A stretch of 25,911 nt of DNA, taken from Pseudomonadota bacterium (GTDB lineage Bacteria > Desulfobacterota > Anaeroferrophillalia > Anaeroferrophillales > Tharpellaceae). Below the pieces are notes generated by a model. It searched no databases and was not told where the DNA came from. It saw only the letters and a program-made list of their open reading frames with translations. Of the stretch, positions 1 through 6,200 are shown piece by piece. How positions within the stretch are numbered: position 1 is the stretch's first letter; each line of letters begins with the position of its first letter. The position numbers and the translations under genes are program-made. Location of the stretch: assembly GCA_030641485.1 (NCBI GenBank), contig DAOWHJ010000032.1:1-25911 (forward strand), given 5' to 3'.

Positions 1-2
1 GC

Positions 3-910
3 TCGATTACTCCAAAAAAGGTCGAGATTTTTTTTAATCGTTGCATTAAGCAGTTATCGAAACAAAAAATCTTTCCCAAGGAAATTAACGCTTCCTGCGA
101 TGCTACCCCGTACGAAACTACAGATAAATACGAAGGGGCCGGTTCAGTTTCAAGAACACGCAAAATACAAGCTCGGGGTTACCGTAAAAATGGCGAACTC
201 AAAGAGCAACGAGTAACCCTTTATGGGTGGAAAGTTTGGGCAGTTTATGACACAAAAACCCAAATACCTCTAGCTATCAAGATAGATACAAAGAAAAAGT
301 TGCTACCACACTGGTAGCAGTACCAGATCTTTTAACTTGTGACTGGTTTAACCCGAAAGGTTCCAAAGCCAACACATCAAAAAAAGACTACGAGCCTATC
401 CCTTTAAATTCGGTAGTTGTTAAAAAATGGGACAATAAAATACCAGATCCAGAGAAACAAGTCGTTTTAATTACCAATTTAGACGTTGTAGATCCTTTTA
501 CAACTTTTGATCTGTATGATGCCCGCAGTCTTATGGAGAACAACTTGTTTCGAGAGGTGAAACAAAACTGGCATTTTGAACATCCACCTAAAAAATGTAA
601 AGAAGGTGTTTATGTTCAAGTATACATCGTAATGGCCATGAAAGCTCTTACCACTGCATTTCTGAAATGGCAGGAAGTTCAATCAAAGGATGAAGCTCGC
701 GGAAAAGAAACTACCTGGTTAATGTACCGTAGAAAGCTGAAAGTAATCAATCAACATCAGCTTATAGTTTTCATCGGCAAATGATTCGGGATATTTCCTT
801 CCCACGAAGTATTTATGCTGGCAGATGTCCCCGTTTTCGATATTGCCAAAGAGCTAAATATTACTCGCGAGCAAATTTACGCCAAATACAAAAAATCAGA
901 TGATCTATAA
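3..910 (+). pseudogene. Degenerate DDE transposase (IS4-like), internally deleted
   Basis: Remnant of a DDE_Tnp_1-type transposase, entering from the left window edge. The first part (3-317) reads in one frame, with recognisable text such as DATPYETTDKYEGAGS and LYGWKVWAVYDTKTQIPLAI, and stops at TAG 315-317. From about 299 the C-terminal part continues in another frame: DWFNPKGSKANT, NSVVVKKWDNK, SLMENNLFREVKQNWHFEHPP. An in-frame TGA at 782-784 interrupts it, after which the same frame continues (FPSHEVFMLADVPVFDIAKELNITREQIYAKYKKSDDL) to TAA 908-910. The middle of the catalytic domain, where the second Asp is expected, appears to be missing at the frame change near 298. Frameshift, deletion and nonsense codon together mean it is inactive. 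The family is assigned from memory of similar transposases, so the IS family name is approximate. Confidence 0.8.
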
Positions 911-935
911 AAATGTCTGAAAAAAATTAAATTGT

Positions 936-1284
936 TCAGGGATTAAAGCAACACGGAAAATCCTTATATCGGGATTCTAGGATGGTGTAGGCCCCGCGAC
1001 TGAAACCGAAGAGGTAGAGTTGATCGCCGGGGCTGTAGTTTTGAACAATATAGCGGTAGTTGTCCATGATGTTTTTATGGAGGTCCAGACCGGTGGCACC
1101 GCCGATTATGGGGTCGTAGTAGGAGCCGATACCCCTAGTCGTAAAAGACCTGCTGGGAAATATTATCGTGACCGTGTGGTTGAATGGCGCGGGCCAGGCG
1201 CAGAACGTTGGTGGGAAAATCTTGAGCGGAGTTTTTCTCCGGTCGATTCCAGGTGCCATCGGCGCAGATAACGATTTTTTTCAT
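936..1284 (-). pseudogene. DUF2235 alpha/beta-hydrolase fragment, frameshifted and truncated
   Basis: N-terminal third of a DUF2235 (Tle1-like phospholipase/hydrolase) protein. Reading starts at ATG 1284 with MKKIVICADGTWNRPEK and continues through TNVLRLARAIQPHGHDNISQQVFYD to a TAG. Dropping one base at about position 1136 turns the TAG into Trp and restores the family text (WGIGSYYDPIIGGATG, then YLFGFSRGAYT). GFSRGA is the nucleophile elbow with the catalytic Ser. Family similarity ends right after AYT, about position 983. The rest of the hydrolase, roughly two thirds, is absent, and the transposase remnant ends only 26 bp downstream of this fragment. It is therefore a gene remnant, probably truncated by the mobile element. 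The single-base insertion could be a sequencing error, but the truncation is not. Confidence 0.85.
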
Positions 1285-1327
1285 GCCGGCAACCTCATTT
1301 TGGTTGTGGGGTTTTCTTTTTGGGGTT

Positions 1328-1398
1328 TGATCCATACCACAAGGGACACTCCCAACGGTCGCAGCTCACACAGACGGACACAGACAGGGCTGAGAGGC
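1328..1398. repeat. Dispersed CACAGAC repeat, copy A
   Basis: The block begins TGATCCATACCACAAGGG, continues with a short GGGA/TCCC hairpin and CGGTCGCA, then CACAGACGGACACAGACAGG. It closely matches copy B at 2754-2810, and its CACAGAC part matches copies C (5499-5540) and D (4309-4325). All four lie in gaps at the edges of genes. No function is known to me; it is probably a small non-autonomous or intergenic repeat family. Confidence 0.65.
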
Positions 1399-1446
1399 TC
1401 AAAGCACAAATCTTTTAATTTCTGCTTTTGGGTGCGTATAAATAAC

Positions 1447-1653
1447 CTATTTTGTACTTTCAGATCTCAGAAGCATTGCTTTACGACTAACCTCTTCCAC
1501 ACTCAGGTCGTGGGCTAAATTTGTTTGCCGCCACTTCGTATAGTCGAATGGTTCTCTTTGGATTAGCGCTACAAATCGTCCAGCTTCAACATCTCCTAAA
1601 TAGTGAGAGAGAATCTGAATACCTTTCACCTTAATCTCCGTATCTGTAATCAT
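1447..1653 (-). CDS. Small conserved protein, 68 aa, function unknown
   Basis: The protein has a soluble, charged composition with no membrane segment or signal. Recognisable segments are MITDTEIKVKGIQILSHYLG, EAGRFVALIQREPFDYTKW and LSVEEVSRKAMLLR. I recall short proteins of this pattern (TEIKxKG, RFxxLIxREPFDYTxW, S/TVEEISxxAM) as common hypotheticals in Desulfobacterota, often among toxin-antitoxin genes, but I know of no assigned function. The start ATG at 1653 has a good ribosome-binding site (AAAGAGGTG) 5 bases upstream. It lies 171 bp downstream of the PIN toxin on the same strand. An antitoxin-like or partner role is only an inference from size and neighbourhood. It could be a solitary half of a decayed module. 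Confidence 0.6.
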   Translation of the reverse strand: MITDTEIKVKGIQILSHYLGDVEAGRFVALIQREPFDYTKWRQTNLAHDLSVEEVSRKAMLLRSESTK

Positions 1654-1824
1654 GCCGACACCTCTTTGATAAATCCAATTGGGTCAGTTATTTTTACACC
1701 TGTCACACGGGGGGGGACTTACGGGATGATTACCCGTCAGGACCAGCATTGCAGAAAACTATCAAACTGTCAAAGCCTGACCCTGCTCTTGCTGTTCTTT
1801 TGTGACCCTGTTCTTTGCTGATAA
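1654..1824. other. Intergenic stretch with an 8-G run and an internal near-repeat
   Basis: This gap contains a run of eight G at 1709-1716, then a small inverted repeat ACGGG/CCCGT separated by 7 bases (1721-1737). Near 1777-1820 two related segments follow each other: CTGACCCTGCTCTTGCTG and GTGACCCTGTTCTTTGCTG. No coding sequence or convincing terminator is visible. It resembles debris of a small repeat element. Confidence 0.4.
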
Positions 1825-2226
1825 TTAACCATCAATTTCCACTTTTTGCTCAATAAAAATTTTGGGAGTTAAGATGTAATTCTCCGCAGGAAAATGTTTA
1901 GTGTTGCCGGTTATTAAATATTCAGCGTTCCCACTTACTGCCACTTCAAGAAACATTTTATCATCTTCATCCACAAAATGAGTCTTCAATGGTTCTGAGG
2001 CAATAAACTCACCCTCATATTTGATGAAATCGATTAATGGTTCGATCATTTCATGCGAAAAGTTAAACTTTTTCCGGCTTAAGACCACTCTATACTCACC
2101 CATTATTCGATTATCATATAAAATAGTCAGTCTTCCGTTTAAGATAAGATTTAAAATTTTTGCAGGCATACCTTTAGGGTTTATTAATGCCGAAACCAGA
2201 ACATTCGTATCAAGGACAATCTTCAT
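1825..2226 (-). CDS. PIN-domain toxin (VapC-like, PIN_3 type)
   Basis: The protein is 133 aa and opens with the PIN motif MKIVLDTNVLVSALINPKG, giving acidic residue D6. A second acidic position lies in MGEYRVVLSRKKF, a third in HFVDEDDKMFLEVAV, and the C-terminal strand is YLITGNTKHFP. This order matches the TIGR00305/PIN_3 family of putative TA toxins, which are expected to be Mg-dependent RNases. The start ATG lies 4 bp after the stop codon of the upstream Phd-type antitoxin, so the two genes form one operon. Length and motifs look complete. The RNA target cannot be deduced from sequence. Confidence 0.85.
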   Translation of the reverse strand: MKIVLDTNVLVSALINPKGMPAKILNLILNGRLTILYDNRIMGEYRVVLSRKKFNFSHEMIEPLIDFIKYEGEFIASEPLKTHFVDEDDKMFLEVAVSGNAEYLITGNTKHFPAENYILTPKIFIEQKVEIDG

Positions 2227-2230
2227 ACCT

Positions 2231-2509
2231 TCAGCCTTTCCTTAACTCACTTATTTCGTTTTGAATCTCCTCATCACTCAATAATGAATTGCCATTCCGC
2301 ATAGAGACCTCTTGCATACGTTTAACTGAATTAAGTGCTCTCGCCTTCCTCACAGCTTTCAAAGTATCTTCGATGTTTGCGTCGCTTAAAGGAGTTAATA
2401 AAGCGATGGGTTTACCATTATTGGTTATCACCATCTCTTGTTCTTCCGGCAATTGCTTCCATATCTGTGCTGGCGATGTTCTAAAGTCTCTTACTGTAAC
2501 AAATTTCAT
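2231..2509 (-). CDS. Phd/YefM-family antitoxin
   Basis: The protein is 92 aa. The N-terminal half, MKFVTVRDFRTSPAQIWKQL then EMVITNNGKPIALLTPL, is the PhdYeFM fold that dimerises and binds DNA. The C-terminal half is charged and helical, as expected for the toxin-neutralising tail. Start ATG 2509 has a near-ideal Shine-Dalgarno (GAGGAGG on the minus strand, 2517-2523). It is the first gene of the module and immediately precedes the PIN toxin. It probably represses its own promoter (TTGACA-17-TATGTT, 2531-2559) together with the toxin. PIN toxins are often paired with Phd-type antitoxins, so the pairing is ordinary. Confidence 0.88.
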   Translation of the reverse strand: MKFVTVRDFRTSPAQIWKQLPEEQEMVITNNGKPIALLTPLSDANIEDTLKAVRKARALNSVKRMQEVSMRNGNSLLSDEEIQNEISELRKG

Positions 2510-2530
2510 AAAATAACCTCCTCACTACCA

Positions 2531-2559
2531 AACATAACGCATTGTCACCCGCCTGTCAA
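2531..2559 (-). promoter_or_regulatory. Promoter of the Phd/PIN module
   Basis: On the minus strand a perfect -35 TTGACA (2559-2554) is followed by a 17-base spacer and the -10 TATGTT (2536-2531), ending 22 bp before the antitoxin ATG. TGTCA occurs twice on the plus strand here, 11 bases apart, and could be an operator half-site pair. The promoter is a sequence match, not a mapped start. Confidence 0.6.
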
Positions 2560-2629
2560 CAAAACTGGGCAAAACACCAAATAGTTAGTCAAAACTCTAA
2601 GTGGGGAGTTATGGTGACAGTATATTTAA

Positions 2630-2761
2630 TTATTTTGCTGCAACTTCTTCTTTCAATCGTTTCATATGGCCGCGCCCCAGGCCTTTGACTTCATAACCGG
2701 CGGCGAAGAAGGTTTTGATCTGGGTGTCGCTGAGCATGACGATTATTTTTTTATGATCCAT
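2630..2761 (-). CDS. Small ORF of unknown function (43 aa)
   Basis: From ATG 2761 the product runs MDHKKIIVMLSDTQIKTFFA, then a short basic segment GYEVKGLGRGHMKRLKEEVAAK. A longer reading frame extends upstream to 2830, but that part is encoded by dispersed repeat B and gives Cys-rich, non-protein-like text, so I place the start at or after 2761 (a further ATG lies at 2737). No clear ribosome-binding site precedes either. I do not recognise a domain. It may be a gene tail left after rearrangement rather than a working gene. Confidence 0.3.
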   Translation of the reverse strand: MDHKKIIVMLSDTQIKTFFAAGYEVKGLGRGHMKRLKEEVAAK

Positions 2762-2810
2762 ACCACAAGGGCACTCCCTTCGGTCGCAACACACACAGAC
2801 ATACACAGAC
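2754..2810. repeat. Dispersed CACAGAC repeat, copy B
   Basis: Begins TGATCCATACCACAAGGG like copy A at 1328, keeps the small hairpin (AAGGG/CCCTT with a 4-base loop) and CGGTCGCA, and ends ACACAGACATACACAGACG. In both copies the TGATCCAT end abuts the start region of a minus-strand reading frame. Confidence 0.65.
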
Positions 2811-2839
2811 GAGTTCAAAAAGGTGGTCATGGTTTTCTT

Positions 2840-3139
2840 TTAAATAGGCACACCAGTTCTCATTATTTCGGACAAAAAACCACTTTCATCATGAGATTTA
2901 TCTATAAGAATAGGCTCAATTCTGTCATCAACTTCCCTTCTGATTTTCCACAATAGCGGTCGAGTAGAAAAATAATCACCAGTAATGGTGCTGACTATAA
3001 CAGCTACATCAACATCACTATCATCCCTCTGAGTGCCTCTGGCATAAGAACCAAAAAGTATCATTTCATCAAATTGCATGTGTTTTGATAATAGCTTCTT
3101 ATATTGCTTCAATTTCTCTATAACTTCATTTTTATCCAT
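2840..3139 (-). CDS. MNT-type nucleotidyltransferase
   Basis: The protein is 99 aa, a minimal nucleotidyltransferase of the MntA/COG1669 type. The signature is LFGSYARGTQRDDSDVDVAV near residues 28-47: the Gly-Ser pair, then the DxD metal-binding carboxylates. A third acidic residue is supplied by RIEPILIDKS. In HepT/MntA modules such proteins AMPylate the HEPN toxin HepT, and they are usually encoded next to it. No HEPN gene is visible on either side, so this copy looks solitary. Start ATG 3139 has AGGAG at a spacing of 8. A TA-unrelated nucleotidyltransferase role cannot be excluded. Confidence 0.82.
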   Translation of the reverse strand: MDKNEVIEKLKQYKKLLSKHMQFDEMILFGSYARGTQRDDSDVDVAVIVSTITGDYFSTRPLLWKIRREVDDRIEPILIDKSHDESGFLSEIMRTGVPI

Positions 3140-3168
3140 TCCAGCAACTCCTGTAACATTTATCTTGT

Positions 3169-4269
3169 TTAACCCACCATAACCAAACGTGAGTCTTCAA
3201 GATAACTTTTGTAGGCTTGTTTGATGCCATCTTCGAGGGTAAATTTTTGTTTCCAACCTAAGATTGTGAGTTTTGAGACATCAAGGAGTTTACGCGGCAT
3301 GCCATCGGGTTTGGTTGGGTCGAAACCTATGCCGCCGGGGTAATCGACTACGCGGCGGACAATTTCGGCAAGAGCTCTGATGGTGTGGTCAATTCCGGTA
3401 CCGATATTTAAAAGTTCTGAAGATTGAGAGTTGAACATGATAAAGACCAGGGCATCGGCGAGATCATCGACATAGAGAAATTCTCGTTTAGGGGTGCCGG
3501 TACCCCAGAGATCAACAGTGTCTGATGCTTTAGTTGGGGCTGGGAATGGTTTATTGGCTATTCCGGCACCGTTTAGAGCGTGACCGTGGAAAGCGGCAAT
3601 TCGGGTCAGGTTTGCATAAAAATCGTTGGGGATTAGACCGTAAGTTTTGCTGTCGACGGCCAGAGCCTGGTTGTCACCGGCGGCGGCGAGTTTGGCGAGA
3701 TGGAATTTACGAATCATGGCCGGCATTACGTGGGAATTCATGAGATCGTAGTTATCTAATGGACCATAGAGATTGGTTGGCATTACTGGAACGAATCTTG
3801 TTTTATACTGGCGGTTAAAAGCGTAACACATCTCGATACCGGCGATTTTGGCAATGGCATAGGCTGAGTTGGTTGGCTCCAAAGGGCCTGAGAGGAGGTA
3901 TTCTTCACGCATCGGTTGCGGGGCTAAGCGGGGGTAGATGCAGGAGCTGCCGAGAAAGAGAAGTTTTTCTACTTGATACTCAGAAGCTGCGTGCAGGACA
4001 TTATTCTGGATGGCGAGATTATCATAGATAAAATCGGCAGGTCGGGTGTCGTTGGCATGGATGCCGCCGACTTTGGCAGCGGCGAGAAAGACGTAGGCCG
4101 GTTTTTCGGTAGCGAAGAAATTATCAACTGATTTTTTGTCGGTTAGGTCAAGTTCTGTACGGGTGCGGAAGAGCAGGTTTTTATAGCCTGCTTTCTGGAG
4201 GCGGCGGACGATGGCCGAGCCGACGAGGCCGCGATGGCCGGCGATGTAGATTTTTTTGGTTTTTGTCAT
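3169..4269 (-). CDS. fcl: GDP-L-fucose synthase (epimerase/reductase)
   Basis: Converts GDP-4-keto-6-deoxy-D-mannose to GDP-L-fucose with NADPH, in the cytoplasm, for O-antigen or other glycans. It is an extended short-chain dehydrogenase: nucleotide-binding GHRGLVGSAIVRRL at the N-terminus, LFLGSSCIYPRLAPQP with the catalytic Ser, SAYAIAKIAG with the Tyr-x3-Lys pair, and GTGTPKREFLYVDDLADAL. The protein is 366 aa against about 310-320 for typical Fcl. The excess is an insert of roughly 50 residues (about 195-250) between MIRKFH and DLWGTGTP. I chose ATG 4269; an in-frame upstream TTG start at 4347 would add 26 residues derived from repeat-like leader DNA. It follows gmd by 84 bp on the same strand, so the two genes supply consecutive steps. 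Confidence 0.93.
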   Translation of the reverse strand: MTKTKKIYIAGHRGLVGSAIVRRLQKAGYKNLLFRTRTELDLTDKKSVDNFFATEKPAYVFLAAAKVGGIHANDTRPADFIYDNLAIQNNVLHAASEYQVEKLLFLGSSCIYPRLAPQPMREEYLLSGPLEPTNSAYAIAKIAGIEMCYAFNRQYKTRFVPVMPTNLYGPLDNYDLMNSHVMPAMIRKFHLAKLAAAGDNQALAVDSKTYGLIPNDFYANLTRIAAFHGHALNGAGIANKPFPAPTKASDTVDLWGTGTPKREFLYVDDLADALVFIMFNSQSSELLNIGTGIDHTIRALAEIVRRVVDYPGGIGFDPTKPDGMPRKLLDVSKLTILGWKQKFTLEDGIKQAYKSYLEDSRLVMVG

Positions 4270-4273
4270 TGGG

Positions 4274-4325
4274 AATAACCGCTTATTTTTCAGTATTTTC
4301 GGGGTAGCCACAGACGAATTCAAGG
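4274..4325. repeat. Leader repeat upstream of fcl (with CACAGAC copy D)
   Basis: AATAACCGCTTATTTTTCAG (from 4274) then TATTTT, followed about 10 bases later by CCACAGACG. The same order occurs upstream of gmd at 5468-5507. The core AATAACCGCTTATT is a near-palindrome. It overlaps the region just upstream of the chosen fcl start, so it may carry expression signals or be a copied cassette boundary. Confidence 0.6.
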
Positions 4326-4353
4326 CCGAGTTATTTATGTTCGGCAAACAGGG

Positions 4354-5451
4354 CTACTCTTCATGGTCATAGACCTTAAACCCCTGTCTCCGACAATAAT
4401 TATCACGTTCAGCCTCCATCAGATCTGTCGCAACCATTGTTTTTACCATCTCGGCAAAACTGGTCTCAGCCTCCCAACCTAATATTGCTTTGGCCTTGGC
4501 CGGGTCTCCGAGTAGAAGCTCAACCTCGGTCGGACGAAAATAGCGGGAATCGATCTCAACCCGGACTTGGCCGGAGGCATTGTCATAACCAACTTCATCT
4601 ATTCCCTGGCCGCGCCAAGCGATCTCAACACCTATTTCGGTAAAGGCATTTTCGACAAATTCACGGACTGTGCGGGTTTGACCGGTAGCAATGACAAAAT
4701 CTTCCGGTTGGTCTTGTTGGAGCATCAACCACATCGCCTTGACATAATCGGCTGCATGACCCCAGTCGCGTTTGGCATCGAGGTTGCCGAGATAGATTTT
4801 ATCTTGAAAGCCAAGTTTTATCCGGGCCACAGCCCGAGTAATTTTACGGGTGACAAAAGTTTCGCCTCGTAATGGTGATTCATGGTTAAAAAGGATACCG
4901 TTACAAGAGAACATGCCATAGGCTTCACGATAGTTTACGGTAATCCAGTAGGCGTAGACCTTGGCCGCACCATAAGGACTACGAGGGTAGAATGGGGTGG
5001 TTTCACGCTGTGGAGTTTCCTGAACCAAACCGAACATCTCACTGGTTGACGCTTGGGAAAAACGGGGCGTTTTCTCAAGACCTAGAATCCGAATTGCCTC
5101 AAGTAAACGCAACGTACCCAAAGCGTCGCTATTGGCGGTATACTCCGGTGTTTCAAATGAGACCTGAACATGGCTTTGAGCCGCAAGGTTATAGATCTCA
5201 TCGGGTTGAACTTCTTGGATGATACGAATAAGATTAGTGGCATCTGTGAGATCACCATAATGCATCTTAAAACGAACATCATCTTCATGGAGATCGCGAT
5301 AGAGGTGATCGACCCGAGCCGTGTTAAATGACGAAGAGCGGCGTTTGATGCCGTGGAGTTCATAACCTTTACCTAACAATAATTCTGCCAAGTAGGCACC
5401 GTCTTGGCCGGTAACTCCGGTGATTAGGGCTTTTTTTGCTTTTTGGGACAT
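4354..5451 (-). CDS. gmd: GDP-mannose 4,6-dehydratase
   Basis: Catalyses GDP-D-mannose to GDP-4-keto-6-deoxy-D-mannose, the first step to GDP-L-fucose and related sugars. The NADP-binding loop is ALITGVTGQDGAYLAELL near residues 8-25, followed by the Gmd signature RRSSSFNTARVDHLYRD. Downstream come SQASTSEMFG, the Tyr-x3-Lys in SPYGAAKVYAYW, and NHESPLRGETFVTRKI, all typical of Gmd. The length is 365 aa, normal for the family. I chose ATG 5451 because it has AAAGGAG at a spacing of 7; an in-frame start at 5502 would add 17 residues from repeat DNA. fcl follows on the same strand. No glycosyltransferase or other polysaccharide gene is visible nearby, so the fucose user must be encoded elsewhere. 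Confidence 0.96.
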   Translation of the reverse strand: MSQKAKKALITGVTGQDGAYLAELLLGKGYELHGIKRRSSSFNTARVDHLYRDLHEDDVRFKMHYGDLTDATNLIRIIQEVQPDEIYNLAAQSHVQVSFETPEYTANSDALGTLRLLEAIRILGLEKTPRFSQASTSEMFGLVQETPQRETTPFYPRSPYGAAKVYAYWITVNYREAYGMFSCNGILFNHESPLRGETFVTRKITRAVARIKLGFQDKIYLGNLDAKRDWGHAADYVKAMWLMLQQDQPEDFVIATGQTRTVREFVENAFTEIGVEIAWRGQGIDEVGYDNASGQVRVEIDSRYFRPTEVELLLGDPAKAKAILGWEAETSFAEMVKTMVATDLMEAERDNYCRRQGFKVYDHEE

Positions 5452-5467
5452 TAATTGACTCCTTTGA

Positions 5468-5540
5468 AATAACCGCTTATTTTCAGCATTTTTATTGACC
5501 ACAGACGCCTACCAGGCGGACACAGACAAGGGCTGAAAGG
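5468..5540. repeat. Leader repeat upstream of gmd (with CACAGAC copy C)
   Basis: AATAACCGCTTATTTTCAG (from 5468), CATTTTT, then CCACAGACG, with a further GGACACAGACAAGGGCTGA reaching 5540. The first part duplicates the fcl leader at 4274-4325, and the last part resembles the end of copy A (CACAGACAGGGCTGAGAGG). Just beyond, 5575-5586 is a perfect 12-bp palindrome, AGAGTTAACTCT. Confidence 0.6.
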
Positions 5541-5609
5541 CGGTCATTTTGACTCGCTAGTAGCCTCAACGGGGAGAGTTAACTCTTCGCCGGTGGAGCT
5601 GGGCCGGTA

Positions 5610-5879
5610 TCAATGTAGATTGTAATAATACCTGCAAGAAATAAGCGTGAGATAATTATCATCAACTGCATAAACTAAACGATTTGTATTATCGATTCGT
5701 CGAGACCAAAACCCCGATAAATTTTCTCGCAAAGACTCAGGTTTGCCAACACCTGCAAAAGGTTGTTTTTTAGCATCTTCAAGCAGTTTATTGACTCGTT
5801 TGAACGTTTTCCGATCTTGCGATTGCCAATAAAGATAACCCTGCCATGCTTCATCAGTCCAGGCAAGGATCCTACTCAT
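5610..5879 (-). CDS. yoeB: YoeB-family toxin with altered catalytic His
   Basis: The protein is 89 aa and aligns by eye along its full length with E. coli YoeB, a ribosome-dependent mRNA interferase: DEAWQGYLYWQSQDRKTFKR, then GKPESLRENLSGFWSRRI, NRLVYAVDD and CRYYYNLH. E48 and R67 correspond to catalytic E46 and R65 of E. coli YoeB. The position of H83 is Tyr here: the family CRYHY reads CRYYY (codon at 5625-5627, TAT), followed by a three-residue extension ending in His. A single C-to-T change from CAT would explain it. The ATG overlaps the antitoxin stop by 8 bp. Activity may be reduced or altered; the rest looks intact. Confidence 0.92.
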   Translation of the reverse strand: MSRILAWTDEAWQGYLYWQSQDRKTFKRVNKLLEDAKKQPFAGVGKPESLRENLSGFWSRRIDNTNRLVYAVDDNYLTLISCRYYYNLH

Positions 5880-6126
5880 CGATTATTTCCTTTTCAAGAA
5901 CTTTTCCATGTCTATATTGTTCAATTGATTTCGTCAGATGGGCAACGTTAGCGGGCGATCGAAGAAGGTGAAAGGTCTCCATATAGCTATTGAAGGTATC
6001 CAACGACATTACAACTGCATTTTCCGAATCCCGGCGGGTTATAACCGTATAATCAACATCATCAACGACTTGATCCAAAACAGATTTCAGATTATTCCTG
6101 GCTTCACTAAAATTTACAACCCTCAT
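5872..6126 (-). CDS. yefM: YefM-family antitoxin
   Basis: The protein is 84 aa. MRVVNFSEARNNLKSVLDQV and DYTVITRRDSENAVVMSLDTFNSYMET are the typical YefM DNA-binding and dimerisation half. The tail LLRSPANVAHLTKSIEQYRHGK resembles the YoeB-wrapping C-terminus. I chose ATG 6126 because it is preceded by a strong AGGAGGGTGT ribosome-binding site; the frame could extend to 6180, but that would place the start inside the operator region. It neutralises YoeB and acts as autorepressor on the TGTACA palindromes at 6181-6200. The order antitoxin then toxin with a short overlap is canonical. Confidence 0.93.
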   Translation of the reverse strand: MRVVNFSEARNNLKSVLDQVVDDVDYTVITRRDSENAVVMSLDTFNSYMETFHLLRSPANVAHLTKSIEQYRHGKVLEKEIIDE

Positions 6127-6180
6127 ACACCCTCCTGAACTTGCACTATTGAGAGAGGACCATAGCACATGCTCCCTCAA

Positions 6181-6200
6181 TTGTACAATAATTTGTACAA
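6181..6200. promoter_or_regulatory. YefM-YoeB operator: two TGTACA palindromes
   Basis: TTGTACAA occurs at 6181-6188 and again at 6193-6200, so the TGTACA cores (6182-6187 and 6194-6199) are 12 bp centre to centre. The E. coli yefM-yoeB operator also uses TGTACA-core palindromes with, as I recall, the same spacing. The site lies 55-75 bp upstream of the yefM ATG, where it would overlap a promoter. Confidence 0.75.

Noticed and set aside
1700..1824. Possible CRISPR-like or tandem repeat
   Set aside because: Only two diverged units are present, adjacent rather than separated by spacers, and no cas gene is in the window.
2762..2830. N-terminal extension of the 2630-2830 reading frame (MTTFLNSSVYVCVCC)
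   Set aside because: This segment is the translated dispersed repeat B and not protein-like.
4270..4347. Longer fcl reading frame starting at 4347
   Set aside because: It begins with TTG, has no ribosome-binding site and is encoded by the repeat-like leader; the Rossmann motif begins right after ATG 4269.
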